The notes beneath the pieces were generated by a model that had not been told where the DNA came from, did not search any database, and saw only the letters and a program-made list of their open reading frames with translations. A DNA stretch of 64,000 nucleotides, from NCBI GenBank assembly GCA_900660155.1, contig CABFPE010000196.1, forward strand, positions 546,974 to 610,973, in the 5' to 3' direction. The stretch comes from Hofstenia miamia. Taxonomy: Eukaryota; Xenacoelomorpha; Acoela; Hofsteniidae. Of the stretch, positions 49,993 to 63,180 are shown piece by piece. A program made the position numbers and the translations under genes. Each line of letters begins with the position of its first letter. Positions within the stretch are counted from its first letter, which is position 1.

Positions 49993-51345
49993 AGCATGGG
50001 TGTAAACCAGTCGGGTCAGTATTTTATGACCGGCCGGTTTGAACCGGTCTAAAACCGGTCAAATAACGACTGAGTGAATGAAAAAAATTTAGCTTCTTTT
50101 TATTGAATTTTGATGAAATCCATAATTTCATCATGTTTAATCGCCAAAATTTCAAAATTCTATGCAACACGATAAAAATTGGGATTTACTAGAGGATATT
50201 TTTTCAGTAATTGACATAACTTGTATAGAAGTTGGTCGATTTGTATGTGCAGTATTTTTTCAAAATAATTTAGTAAAAGGTTGCGTTATTCAGATTGACC
50301 TATAATTTTTGACAACAAGGGGATCTCCATTTTTATTTAAAGGTTATATCTGATTTTTTCATTATCTCCGGAAATTCATTTTCAACGATGCATTGATTAA
50401 GTGCAAATAATAGGTGGTCGCTAAATATATAAAGAAATTCTTAAATATAAAGAAAGGTAAATGAGTGGTATCTGAAGATTTATTAACGTCTAAATTTCGT
50501 ACAATAACTTTTAATTCTTCTAAGGTAAAAAACCTAAATTTACAATTGATAGAGGAATTTTATGAAAATTGAAGTTACCTCATTCTGTAAATTTAAACAT
50601 TTCTAGGTCGATTCTCTTTTCAAAAAAACTCGCAATATTGAATATCCTGCTGAAATTCTTTAAATAATAAAAACCTACCACATTGTAATACGATTAAAAT
50701 ACCGGGAAATACTCATAAACATAATTCTAGATCAAAACTTTCATATGTGTTAGGTATAAGGAAGACATTTTAAATAAATCCTTTATTAATGTAGCATTTC
50801 CAACCTGGAACTCGCAACCTAGAGAAACTAAAAACATTGAAAAAAATATATTTCTGGTAAATCATTGCTAGAATACTGTATAAGGATGACAATGGAATAA
50901 CTCGTTATTAATGTAGTACAATAGTAATTTATTCATAGCTTGAAAGATGTGTTTTTGTAATTTATGCAATTTGTGTATATGTGTTGTGTGAATTTATTAA
51001 TGCTATTCAGATAAATTTTATCAGTTATTTAATTGTCAGCATTTTTCTAAATAAATATTCTCTTATCCTATTTTATCTAACATGTTTTATATATATTGAA
51101 ATATATACTAATCCGTGCAAGTTGAAATTCACTCTTGGGAATTTCAGATTAAATTCCAGTCCTGTTCTCAATTATGTATACATATTATATATATATATAT
51201 ATATATATATAGCATTTTTAATGTAAATATTTAACTAGACTTTGAAAAATGTTCTGCCGGTCAGACCGGCCGGTCAACCGAATTCATTTGGCACCAGTAC
51301 CGGTCGGGTCGGGTCAACAATTTTCCCAGGCGGCGCACTTACATC
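49993..51345 (-). mobile_element. Repeat family copy B: RT fossil between GACCGG-rich ends
   Basis: Inverted relative to copy A (17300-18190) and similar to it over roughly 0.9-1 kb, including the RT block (about 50320-50560 here). Both ends carry GACCGG/CCGGTC-rich sequence: 50000-50060 (GACCGGCCGGTTTGAACCGG) and 51252-51325 (CCGGTCAGACCGGCCGGTC). This gives the outline of a unit of about 1.35 kb with related, oppositely arranged termini. It contains (TA)n at 51184-51211. Not functional. Confidence 0.6.
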
Positions 51346-51883
51346 TTTACTAAAACTGCAGTCATGAAAATGTATTAGACTTTTTTAAAACTAACTCGTT
51401 TTTAAATTTAGATTATGTCTAAAATTCGTAAGTTAATGAAAATATCGTATACAAAAATTAAAAATAACGAATTTTAAACCAACTATTTTGCAAACATTTT
51501 TTAAAACCGTATTCATGCTAATTATCTGACTAATAAGATTTAAGTCCTTTATTTCTGTGACAAATTTGAATATGAAAAACATAATACATGGGTCGTGTTT
51601 TTTTAATAAGAGAATAGTTGTAAACTTTATTACGTTGTAATTTTATGTTCATCACAACATGTGGTGTTGTGTACACTTCAACGTAAAATGCAATTCAAGC
51701 ACACAACGGCAAGTCTGGCATTGCCTTGCCTGAAATATTTGAAAATATTTACTACTTTTCTAAGGAGATTGAGATACTTTAAAATTCCCTCATATTTTCT
51801 TAAGAGCAGCCCTAACCCTAACCTCACCCCTAACTAATTACATTTTTTAATGTAGTTTCATTCATGCAAATTAAAAAACTTAC

Positions 51884-52236
51884 TTGAAAAAGATATGCAC
51901 TGAACTTTCTCTTCAGTTGAAGACTTACTTCAAGTGAAGAATAATTTAGTTTCCCATACATTAAGGTTGAGTGCTTAGTCTTAACTCCCAGAAAATTAAA
52001 ACCAACATAATCCACACGATTGTTTACTTTGTCCACAAAGACCCCTGGCTGACTGTATCCATTGTCATGGCGCTGAGTGTCCTTAAACCACTCATAAACG
52101 AGTTCTTTGTCGGTGTAGCCATAACTAAGAATTCTCAAGGAGCAGTTAGCAATGTCGAAGGGAAAGAGAAGTACATTAGGCGTGCAAGGGGTCCTCAATC
52201 GCACTTTTCGGTTGTATTCTACGTTTCCTTCTTTAT
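51884..52236 (-). CDS. Cys-loop anion-channel receptor, Cys-loop/loop B-C exon
   Basis: 353 bp between a TTTTTTAG acceptor and a CAA|GTAAGT donor. It begins DKEGNVEYNRKVRLRT, then the signature disulfide loop: Cys, 13 residues (TPNVLLFPFDIAN), Cys. It continues with SYGYTDKELVYEW (loop B region) and the loop C strand ending LKRKFSAYLFQ, just before TM1. The FPFD is the usual FPxD signature. Sequons are NCS and NYS. In loop C, where glycine/GluCl/histamine channels carry a second Cys pair (YSC), this protein has NYSSLEV, so the second disulfide appears absent. It joins to the upstream exon through a split Asp codon (G|AT) and downstream in phase 0. Confidence 0.9.
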
Positions 52237-53129
52237 CTAAAAAATAATTGCTATATATTGAAGAACAAGTTTAGATTATAAACTTAACATTTGTTGGAGC
52301 AGGGCAGAAAAATAAAAATATTTTTTAAGCTTATAGTGATTTCAAAAATTTTGTTTACATTGCAATAATTCGGAATTGAAGACATAAAACATGCAGCAGA
52401 AGTAACAAGGTCAAAAACGATGGCTAAGTTGATTTTTCATTTAGAATGTATTTCATATACAAATTAATAGAGATTAGAACTACAATAGTCAGCTTTCACC
52501 AGATTCTTTTTAAATTGGAAATGTTGAAAATTTGCTAAGTGCATACAAAACAAACTCACATTATTTATATGCAAAAGGCGTTCAATACTCTTTAAAAATA
52601 TTGTTATCACATGACGACATGTTCATTATTTGAAATGGCTTGCATTTTAAGAACTAATTGTAACGCAAATATCACTATGTTTTCTAATGTCAAATTCAAC
52701 ATTAATCTACAACTTTTTCTAATAAAAATATACGATCTTTTTACAAATTCATTATTTTCAATACAAAAAGTGCTTTGCAGTAATGCAATATTAAATCTAA
52801 TCAAACGTGCATTTATTGCACATTTTTTGAAAAAAGCCTGTATTTTCTTTCTACTATATGAAAACCTACATTAAAATTTTACAATTTTTGAGAAATTTAT
52901 ATAATTGAATGAACAATTTGAATTATTTGGCAGGATAATAATTTTTTTTCACATAAAATTTAGTTAACAGGTAAACACTTGTATTGTTAAATTTATTGTA
53001 ATGGGAGCATTCTCATAACACTTAGTAGCAGAAATTTCTTTAACCAAAAAATATCTAGTTCTAGTTTAAAGACCCTTGAAAGGTAAAAACACTAAAATAG
53101 TCAATGAAGAAATGTGTGTAAAGAATTAC
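52237..53129 (-). other. Intron of the Cys-loop receptor gene (893 bp)
   Basis: GT (GTAATT) at 53129-53128 and AG at 52238-52237 on the minus strand. AT-rich; overlapping small frames on both strands (52607-52874) are background. Confidence 0.75.
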
Positions 53130-53468
53130 CAATAATGACATATTGCTCTTCATTGCTATACTGTAAATCTCTAACTAACAAAAAATAGGTGTCAGCATAC
53201 CAGAGGTCATCTGGTAAGTACCACCCGGTTACTTTGACATTCTTTCCAGTAAGTCTCTCGTCTCTCCAAAACTGCACAAGGTAAAAATCTAACGTGCTCT
53301 CTGATGATATCTCACGAATGGATTCAATGTGAAGAAGGACTTGTACTTTTACTGGCTCTGTACTTGTGCTACCATTACTTCTAGTGATGGGTCTTTCGAA
53401 TTTGTTGTAATTTGAGGTATTTCCAAGATAACGAATGCGAAATTCACTCATTCGACCTGCCGTATTCA
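53130..53468 (-). CDS. Cys-loop anion-channel receptor, N-terminal ligand-binding exon
   Basis: A 339-bp exon after a TAATCTATTTAG acceptor. It encodes the first part of the extracellular domain: YNKFERPI (family YDxRxRP), PVKVQVLLHIESIREISSES (family PVxVxVxxxVxSIxxIsE), TLDFYLVQFWRDERL (loop D; family DFYxRQxWxDxRL) and LPDDLWYADTYFLL (loop A; family xxxIWxPDTFF, here with Ala in place of Pro). Sequons are NTS and NGS. It ends after the first base of a Gly/Asp codon completed in the next exon. The start Met and signal peptide must be in an exon further upstream, because a stop precedes in frame and no ATG is available. The three exons give about 323 codons. Confidence 0.88.
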
Positions 53469-54938
53469 CTAAATAGATTACTATTAATATACATGTATAC
53501 ACTATGCATCTGAATCGAACCGTTCAATTTTGTTGCCAGTTTTGAATTGCTTGGATAAAGTGAGTGATACAAATCAGGGCCTCGTGTAACTTATATCCTG
53601 AGTAGGAAAATTTCTCACACAGTGGATAAAAATTTCCCATTTAAATATGTAAATAGTTACAATAATTTACATCAAAAATGCTACCTCACTTTTATTATAT
53701 TTCGTGTGGTTTTGTAAAGAAATTCTTTCGTGCTGATGACTCGATATAAACTTCCTTCTGTACTTTTACTTTGAATAACAACTTTTATCTTATTTTATAC
53801 AATTGGACTTTTATGCTAACAGGAGCATACCGAAGGCGAGGAAGTAGAAAGTTTATAAGTGAGACGACGTAATCGCTCTATCATATGCAAGTATATTACC
53901 GTTATGTGATTTTGTTCTATAGAATACTGTTCTTCCTAAGATAAATCATCGATAAAATGATAAACTGAGTTTGAAACAATACTATTTTTTAATCAAATAG
54001 AAATTACAATTAGGCCTCCTAAAAATTAAGCTTATTTTAGTTGATAAATTTCCTATTTTCGAAAGCCTCCAACCAGTTAAAGCCTCTTAAGCGAGGCCCT
54101 GATAAAAATGAATATATAATAAATAAGGCACAGCAAAATTATGAAAAACTTTCATTTTGTAAGCCCTGAAGTTAAATAATTTGAATTAGGTACACAATCT
54201 TTGAAATTTGATTTTTTGAAAGATAGGTTGTACTTAGTTTGAACGTATGTACATGTGCACAGGATTTTGATAGAATTTTTCTTTTTATCTGTTGTATCAA
54301 TTCTGCAGTTTGAAGTATAAATTATTTGAAATTTGCAAATAAATCAATAGAGTTGCTAAGGAATTTTCCCATTGGTTCACTTTATTATCACAGAAAAACA
54401 AACGTTAATTTATTATAAAAAAAATCATAGTTACATTCATGCTTAAGTATATTCACCTGCTAATATCTATAACTCCAAACGTTTAACGATGTAAAAAAAT
54501 TCAATACATATATGATAAATATGTAATTTATTTCTAAGTGAAATTTCTCCGAACATTTTATAGGCCCAGAGCCAAATGAATCTTTGTCTCCCAATAGATA
54601 CACTAATACTGTAAATTGAAAATACAAAATAATTAATATATACCTTCTAAAGGATAGTCACAGAATGTAATTATGAAAAAATCTTGCATATAACCAAACG
54701 TTTTCTTATATAACGAACAATTGTTTGACATGATTGATATTTAATTAAGAAACAAAGAGCTCATTCAAGAGAAAGTATGTGCAATACAAACACTAGACAT
54801 ATGGCACCTTTCACTTATACGTAAATAACACTATTCCTAAATTTATAGAATTCCAAAGAAATTATGGGGAGCCAAGTCAATATTTACATCAAAAATGAGT
54901 TAATATGCTCTCTGGTTTTCAATAGAAAAGAAATAATT
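53469..54938. other. Upstream intron or 5' flank of the channel gene
   Basis: No signal-peptide exon could be recognised. A slightly less AT-rich patch at about 53820-53880 is the only compositional change. Confidence 0.4.
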
Positions 54939-55142
54939 TTAATGTTTTGTTAATACAGAGGTGTTTGCTTTGATGCCTAGACGAATAACTTGTTTCCAAA
55001 AATCAATTGAAAGAGCTTTTGTTTTCTCAAGGGTACGGAAGATGCCATTAACGTAGTCGAGCCGCAAACGTTTCGAATGCAGTGCGATTTCAATCTCTGC
55101 TCCAGTTGCTTTTCTAAACCTAATATTTCTATTGTATTTCAC
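54939..55142 (-). other. Possible terminal coding exon, unrecognised
   Basis: A good acceptor (GATTATAGTTTACCAG) precedes 67 residues rich in charged amino acids, for example EIEIALHSKRLRLDYV and KTKALSIDFWKQVIRLG, ending in a stop. Composition is visibly less AT-rich than the flanks. It contains no membrane segment and matches no family I know. It lies 5' of the channel exons on the same strand, so it could be the last exon of the next gene upstream. Confidence 0.3.
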
Positions 55143-58100
55143 TGGTAAACTATAATCTACGTTTTGTTCTCATCACATACACAAACGTTTTGTTTATAAT
55201 GAACTTAATGAAGGTGATTCGCAATATCCATATATATATATATTTTTTTTTATATATTGATGGAAGCGTTGGTAATAAGCTTTAGTCGTAATTCACAGAA
55301 TATAGAAATGAATTTGGTTCTTTGATTACTATTTAACAAGCAAGGTCTATTGTGGTAACCTTTTGCTTAAAGTAATCAAAGATTTTTGAACCAATTGGCT
55401 TCCTGTTTTATTTCAAGTAGATTTGTTAATTTAAAGTAAAGAAAATGATTGTTTTACATTCGAATATCTATAATTTGACTTACATTAAAAATACATAACA
55501 AATTATAATATATACAACTTTTTACATTAAAATCCAGAATTTCTAAAAACAATTTACATGTCCCCTTTAAAATTACTAAGTTGTTTGCAGTAATTGAAAT
55601 GACTAATTGCATGAAATTTCATGATAGTTTTGAAAAAAATGTTGTTGGGAACTTGTACTAAAGGTTGTACAAGCTCTCTGACTTAAAAAAAACTATTTAT
55701 TGTTTGATTTTTCTTTTATGCTGCAATCAACCAGGTGGTGAATCACCACAGTTGATCAAAGTTTACCTTGATATAGACCAATGTATGTAAACTCAAATTA
55801 AAGCCTCTAAGCGTCCTCAAACACTGGTAATTGGATTAATAATTTATAGTTTTTAGTGTATAAGACAATGTAGTGATATTTCGACAGTAATGCATTATTT
55901 CCAAATTCACTACAAGCTTTATTTGATGGTACATTGAGTTTTAATAACAACTTTTTCACAACATATTGATAAGAAAAATCATGCAAATATCACTAAATGA
56001 CCACAAAAAATAATATGAAAGATTTTATGAAAGTTTCTTTGCTTTTTGAAACAAAGACGTATGCCACATTTTTAATAGACAATGTCTGTCATGCCAGTGT
56101 GACAACTGTGGCAATTTCCATGACATTTGTTGACATCAGAGGAATGCCCAAAATAGCCCATGTAAACATCATTTGTAGGCATATATATTTAGGGAAGAAA
56201 TACTGAAAAGAATAAATACTTATCCGTTAGCATTTTGCCCCTCTTCCTTTCCACAACTAGCCTAATAAGCCATAATGCATAGACTTACTTAGTTTATGTA
56301 TAATTTACTGTTAAAATCCACAGCTGCTTACAGTTTAGTATCCATTTACATGTTAGCCTCTATGTGTAAAATAATTAATTGAAGGCAAACTAGTAATCAA
56401 AGAAGAGTGTGACATATATGTTGCCTAATAAGATTTCTCAGTCACATAAAAACTTGAATAAAAACAAAACCAAAACGAGAGGCAAGGTAATACAGTTAAA
56501 TGAGGAAATGAGGAAAAACTAAACTAATCTTTGCAAATTGGGTGATGACATTATACTTCTTGATAACGTTGAAATCTTGGGATAGATACATTAACAAAAT
56601 TGATTAGCACAACAAACCAATTCAAATAATATTTCTGAGGGAAATTTTGTTTAATACTACAAGAAAATAATGAAATTTACTGTCGAACACCTGCGCATAA
56701 TGATTTCCTGCCCATGGCTGTATATACATGTATGTAAGGTAAGCATGGGCGTTTACGGTTAAAAGTGCATTTAAAATGTAAGCAGTAAATTTCTATAAGA
56801 AATTCCATCATATAAATGGTAGGATTACGTCTAGCTGTGACTTAGAGTTCAAAGTACATACATTCTCCCAGATTCAAAATGCTGCCAAAATGAACAGCAT
56901 GATTTTATCCAGGCATTTTTTCATGCTCTGCATTCTGTAAAATAACTAGGAATTGTGTAGATACCGTTCTTCTGCTTTACATTTGGGATTTTTGGAAAAT
57001 ATAAGCAAAGAATTCAAGATTCTGGAGCCTCCTTTACAAAGTATTTTAGTGAACGGTTCCATTATTCTAAGCATTATGTGCAGGAAGAGTAATAGAACAT
57101 CTTCTAGATTTATACTTTTTGTATTTCTGATGTTCACGTTAAATATGGTCAATATTTATATAGTTTCTTGAAAGTTACACCAATAATAATCCAAAGCTGT
57201 AAATGCTAACAAATGAATTTTAAACCAATTCAACACACGTTCTTAATGTGCTTGACCCGATCAAAAGTTTGACCCAAAACCAATTTCAATACTTCTATAG
57301 ATTAATGCTCAATGACCAATATATATATATATAAAGTCCTTTGACAAGAAACTTATAAAATGTATTAAAAAGTAAAATAGAAAAATAATATTAGTTTACT
57401 TTGAAATCTAAAAATTTTACACCAACTTTCATAACTCTCCTGCAAGATTGCATATGTAATGTTCAATGACTCAATCATGACCCACATTACTTTGAGACAT
57501 TAATCCAACCCATTTATATATGATTTCATATGTTTTTATCATTTAATACAACCCAAAAATTTAGCAATATGAGCAAATCCATGGGTTGGGTTGAACCATC
57601 CATTTAAACCCCTGGTATATATGTATATAGGAGATTCTGATCAGTGTAAAAAATGAGTTGTATTTAGATGTATGCTAATGTAGTTTATATAGCTTAGTTA
57701 AAGTTTCTCAATTTAATGCTTTCAGAATAGTGTATAAAGTCGTCTTGCTCAAAGGTCAAAGCTCTTAATTTGATCACAAGTTTTGACTTTGATTAATTAA
57801 GTGGAAAGAACACATTAAAAGAATGTAATTGAAATTTATTATCTTTAACAAAAGTTGAAGCAGCTTTTAGCACAACAAATAACAAGTTTTTGCATGTTTT
57901 AAAAGAACTCACCTGAGGCATTAGACATGCATTACAATAAAAACTCAAGGAATATGAAAAACTAAACTTCGTGGGAAAAGCAATTTTTTCGATTTCCAAA
58001 TTCGGTCAATTCTTTTAATAAGTAATAATTTGGAATCTAAATTGCTAATGTTGTTTGGCGTACTGAATCAGTGTTGGAATTGCACTGAATTCTTAGGCCC

Positions 58101-61100
58101 AAGCTCTGACCTGCTCAATTCAAAATACCAATAATTCGGCCTGAAAAGGCACACCTCGGAACAACGAATTTTTATAAAACGTAGTAGGAGTTTTCAGGAA
58201 GTCATTAGGTCTATGATGATGTCACCATGGCATTTAAAAAATCAGCCTAACGCACACTTTTTCCAGCATACTCAATGATTTTTTCTTATTGAGAAACACA
58301 ATTTTGTTTTCATATGTGGATAGAGTTTTGATAAAATCAAAACACTAATGATGGCAAATACACAGCAATAAATAAGCATTTGATCATAAAACTTTTTCAC
58401 AAGTATGCAATCATAACTCTTCTAAGTATCTGCAGATTTAGAGTAAGAAATACAAGTTCAACTTACAGTATAATATCGCACATTAATAAGAAGCACCAGT
58501 AAGTAAATTTTGTCTATGTGGTTTCAAATTCAATTGATCTTTGCACAAATTAGATTGAAAAACCTGATTTCGCCTTAGTGACGCAATCAGTGATGTACTG
58601 AATGACTGAAAATTCCTAAGACATTTTATCAATGATATTTTTTCGATTTAGTCTCTAGCTCTGGAAATAACGTAAAAGGTAAAAAGTTTATATTTGAAAA
58701 AAGAGAATTTTCACGATGACTGCAATTTTGAGAACACAACTTCATCGCTTTTGCGGGACTACCAAAATTTTTCTTGCAAATCGATTTTTAAGCAAAACTG
58801 CACCACGTCAAATTGCTCAAGCGCAACTTTTCAAACATGACCTAAATATGGATTGGATAATTTGAATAATGCATTGTTTAATTTGTGCATCTCAAATTAG
58901 TCCATCAACAATTCTAATTTTAATTGTTTTTGCAATGGCATTGTGTAAATATTAATTCTACAAGCGTGCCGTGTATATCATATATCATGAGCGTTTCTTA
59001 AAGCCAACCCTCCCCCACCAATTTAGCAATGATGTTCGTCTTATTATGCTTTTATCAGGAGTGGTCTTTGCCAACAAACATCAACTAACATCAGCACAAC
59101 GTGAAAGAGACTTTATTATCAACAGATAAGTATAAGACGTTGGATTAATTCATTAGCCAACAATGCAAGGCTGCTTAAATCTAAAGAGAATGCCTATATA
59201 TTTGCAAAGTTTTCAGGTAAATTTTTCTTTTTTCGCATGCATTTAAAATATCAATTAAAATATCAATCCAACAAGGCCCAAGTTTAGGTCGGACCCAATG
59301 CCAGCTCAGGGATAAAGGATTTTGCCTCACTTAATCAGTGAATTCAAAAATTGAGAAAATTGAATGAATAATTGTAGAAATATTTAATAAACAACGAAAT
59401 ATTAAATCCTTCAGACATAATTTAAAGAAGGAAGTAAAATTATAGGAAAGAATAGAAGAAACTAATCACTTCGTAATCAAAATTGAAGATGAATGGAAAT
59501 TAAAGTTAACAATATTAAATTTCCGTACATTTCATTATTGAGTTCTGCCATCGGATTTCGTCAATTTCATTTGCCGATATTAATTTCATTCCCAGTTCAA
59601 TATCCTTGCAAAAATCGAATTAGGATATCAAACTTTTATATAACTTATATGGAAGGCTCTCTATCTAGATCAAAAATTCAATCTTATGAAAAGACGACCA
59701 AATTTTAACCTAATACAACCCCATTTTCCGATTTTATTTATACGTAAAGAAAAACAGTCAATAAAGGTCGAGAAAGTGAATTATGTCAACCATTACAATG
59801 ATTAAGTGAAGAACAAAATATTTTTTAAACTTTACAAAGCAGCTTCTCCAAGAGTAAGATATTTCTTTTAGCAGAACATGTTATGCCGTGCATGATTGAA
59901 TTAAGTCAACGTTGCAGGACGAATGTCTTTTCTTGTGCAATATAATACGTCGAACATTTCTCCTTTACAAATTCGTCCTCTTATATAGTCATGAAGCGCA
60001 CATGTTTTCCTTAAAACTGAGCATAGCCGAGCATGCAGAACAACAACAATTGCATTGCATCATTGAAATAAAAGCCTTCAATTTAAGTATGCTTTCTAAG
60101 ATGAACACACTTCGACTTTATTTCAAAACACGATGATTTGGACTTATTTTGAATTTTGGGTCGCCCTATTTATGAGCAAACATTGTACAATGCACGTTTA
60201 GTTAAAATCAATTGATACTCGTGTTTTCAATGGCGTTCTTTACTAAACATAGGGAATTGGGTTGAGCATTGTTCGCTTAAGTCCTTGCCTGAATATTTCA
60301 ACCACTTGCAAATTGGAATGTATCGATATATTGGATACAATCTAGCCGTAAACAATTTCTTAGATCTTTTTATAGATTTAATGATTCGTGGAAATTGGAA
60401 ACACACAGAAATAATTGAGGTGATAAATAATTAATAAGCTTTGTCATTGACACCGTTTCATTAAATTTTTATAATTAATGAAGTGAGTTAGGAAATATTA
60501 AATCTTTAATTAGGCTCATAATGAATTGAAGAAGTTGGAAAAAATCAGATTTGCTGCAGTTTGTGTCAAATTCTGCGGCAGCGTCAAGACGCAGCATTTG
60601 TGGTTTCAGCGGTAAGAACTTTGTAAATTAAATTCGCTCGTTACCATATGGATGCAGAATGGAAAATTCAAAGGAAAGTCAATAACTGCTTAGTTACATA
60701 CCGGGATAATAAAGAGCTGTTTGGGAGTGCTTTATCAAATTTTTATCCAAAGCAAACACATTCATTGATTAATGAAATTCCATAATATGAATTCAATAGA
60801 TTGAAATATCGCTATCAATTTCAATATCCAGAGGTTTTACTATTTGACCTTTGTTAACAGATGTTAAGAAGATTCTTTGCTTGGAGAAATAAAATCTCGC
60901 CAATTATGCACATCCTGTTGTTTTTCAAAAATTCATATTCAAAATTTAGCAATGTACAAGATTTATATATTTTCAATAAAGCATTTATAGTTTAAATGCA
61001 ATTCTTGACTAACAAAGAGATTGAAGCAATCAACATTTATACTAAAAATTTATCAGTATTATTATATAGTAATTATAATATTACAAAAGGGCATCAAATC

Positions 61101-61368
61101 TATGTCATGGAGTTTTTCTCCATTGCAACATGCATGAAACGAATCGAAAGTCAAACTGCTCGAAATGTAGTATAACCGACCTTTAACTATTTCTTCTGTC
61201 TGGATTAAGACTGTTCATGATTGTTAATAGCAGATGTTCCTTAATTATATAGCATTTGAATATAAAACGAGATAATTGACAAAGTGCATATACATATATT
61301 TTGACTCCAATATCTATAAGATATATATATATATATATATATATATACTTACATATACATATATTCAT

Positions 61369-61403
<35 letters not shown>

Positions 61404-62945
61404 CAAATTTAGTAGACCTAAGTAAATGATGAACGCAAACCCAAAAAAACATTCCTAACTTTATAATGAGACATAATCCATTTTATCGCAAATCTGTATA
61501 TTAATATGTTATTTGAATTTGGTTAACAACAAAGGAAAGAAATCCTTGGTAGTGATTGAACTGGGAGGAAGAAATACCTGGCTCGTTGACAGCAAGGCAA
61601 GATATCAAACACAGCAAAGCAAGATATCAAACGTGACTATAGGCTACTAAATTAGTTGTGTTGGTATTTAAGAAATTACTTTGATTACATAATAATAATT
61701 GGGATGTTTTCTTAAGAACTATGGCATTTTTGCAGTAAGGATGATGTAATTAAATAATTTGGAATACTTCGTTTAAAATAGCTTATGGTGAGCATAATAT
61801 ATCATAATTCAATATCTAAATATAAATAACATGCAGGTAGCTGCATAGATTGATGCTTATTTGTTCCAATGCCATTTTCATGTAAAGCACAAATTACTAA
61901 AGAAGAAAGAATTTTTCAGACAGCAAGTGCCTTGAATTTGTTTAATATAATTCGCTCATGGCAATCACAGATGTGCTCTTCCGTGATCCAATAAACATGT
62001 TGACAAAAATCGTAAATTTTATCGCAGTAATAACCGCTTCACTTTATTAATCCCATATTACTTCAAAAGTTACAACTCTACATCACAGGTTAACAATTTG
62101 CTTTACTAAAATTTCTATCAAAATGGGAAACAATTTATCATTTAATAAGTTTAGCCTCAGAAGTTTGACAGACATTAATATGAAATATACGCCTATTCGT
62201 CTGTTATTTCTCCTTTGTAATACCGATAATGTTAAAAATATGCTGTATAAAAGTCAGAAATTAATTAAAACAGCTTGTGGATAACTTACCTACTGTTTTA
62301 TGCCGCACATATTTAATATTTTAACAAGAGTTTTAGACGAGTGGAATTTTGCAAAACGTGAAAACTAAACATTCAACTACGTTTTAAAAATGGAAACCTA
62401 TATGAAGTCAAATGCAATAACATTTAGAATAAATCAGTTTTAAAACTGCACAAAATGCCATCCTATTTGAAACAAAGTGTTCCCATTAATAGTCTTCTCC
62501 TAAAAAAGAATTATTAATCTAAGGCTTTGCAATCGAAATAATTACAAAAAGGTAATTCAGAAAGGGTTCACCGCCATCAAAAATTTTTAACTAGGCACTT
62601 AAAATTATGTTGAAAAAATCATCATATAACATCTTTGCCACGAGTATCAATCTTTATGTATGATTCTTAAATATATTCATGAATCATGTTCATTAAGTTT
62701 TCTAAATAATTCATTGAAATCAATAAAAAAAATAAAACATTTTTTACTATCAATAATCGTCAACATGCATTTTCTTTTAAATGCTCAATCTTATGGATTG
62801 AACTAAGTATCGATATAAAATGTGAGAAAAATTATAAACATTTCAAGAAAACAAAGAATTTTATTGAACAAAATTATTGAGCATAGATACTAAACTCAAT
62901 GCATAGCCGAATTATTTTAAAACTGCCTTTTAATTAATAAGGCAT
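55143..62945. other. Intergenic AT-rich DNA, no recognised gene
   Basis: Only short chance frames are present. A possible hAT-like repeat end (minus-strand CAGGGGTTTAAATGGATGG, about 57599-57617) has no matching partner. Microsatellites are at 57320-57334 and 61320-61401. Confidence 0.5.
61320..61401. repeat. Two (TA)n tracts
   Basis: TA dinucleotides at about 61320-61347 and 61371-61401, separated by TACATATACATA-type spacer. Confidence 0.95.
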
Positions 62946-63180
62946 TTGTAAATAGTTTTGTAAGTATTTTGTCATGTGTTAGTTTGTAGACTTTATTGTA
63001 AGTTCGGCAGGTACTGGTTCCTAGTATCGGCCAGCTTACTCGCTTTGCGTGTTTATTAGTTACTAGCTGTTTGTACATATTGTTAATATGTAGTGCATAT
63101 AAGAGACCTAAGTAAATAGAGAAATAGTTAGCTGCGTTCGATTAATCAGCGCACTTCCGTGCACCTGTAGCGGTGCTACA
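62946..63180 (+). mobile_element. Possible solo LTR
   Basis: A block of about 235 bp that begins TGTAAATAG and ends GGTGCTACA is less AT-rich than its surroundings. It contains TATAAGAGACCTAAGTAAAT followed by an initiator-like region, the layout of an LTR promoter. No target duplication or paired copy was found, so the boundaries and identity are guesses. Confidence 0.25.

Larger units (their letters stand above)
34103..51883 (-). other. 17.8-kb intron of the Cys-loop receptor gene
   Basis: Bounded by GTAAGT (51883 downward) and an AG acceptor (34104-34103) on the minus strand, joining codons in phase 0. It contains the mariner relic, the gypsy/LINE nest, repeat copy B and many (TA)n tracts. 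Apart from these, 34103-40010 and 40900-45059 hold only AT-rich DNA with short chance frames. The intron could also host unrecognised host exons; see 36502-36738 and 44631-44849. Confidence 0.75.

Noticed and set aside
51811-51840. CCCTAACCCTAACC-like telomeric repeat
   Set aside because: Only about two imperfect units, adjacent to a coding exon; too short to be an interstitial telomere array.
52607-52874. Overlapping frames on both strands inside the 893-bp intron
   Set aside because: The clean split-codon junction between 53130 and 52236 leaves no need for an exon here, and neither frame resembles a receptor segment.
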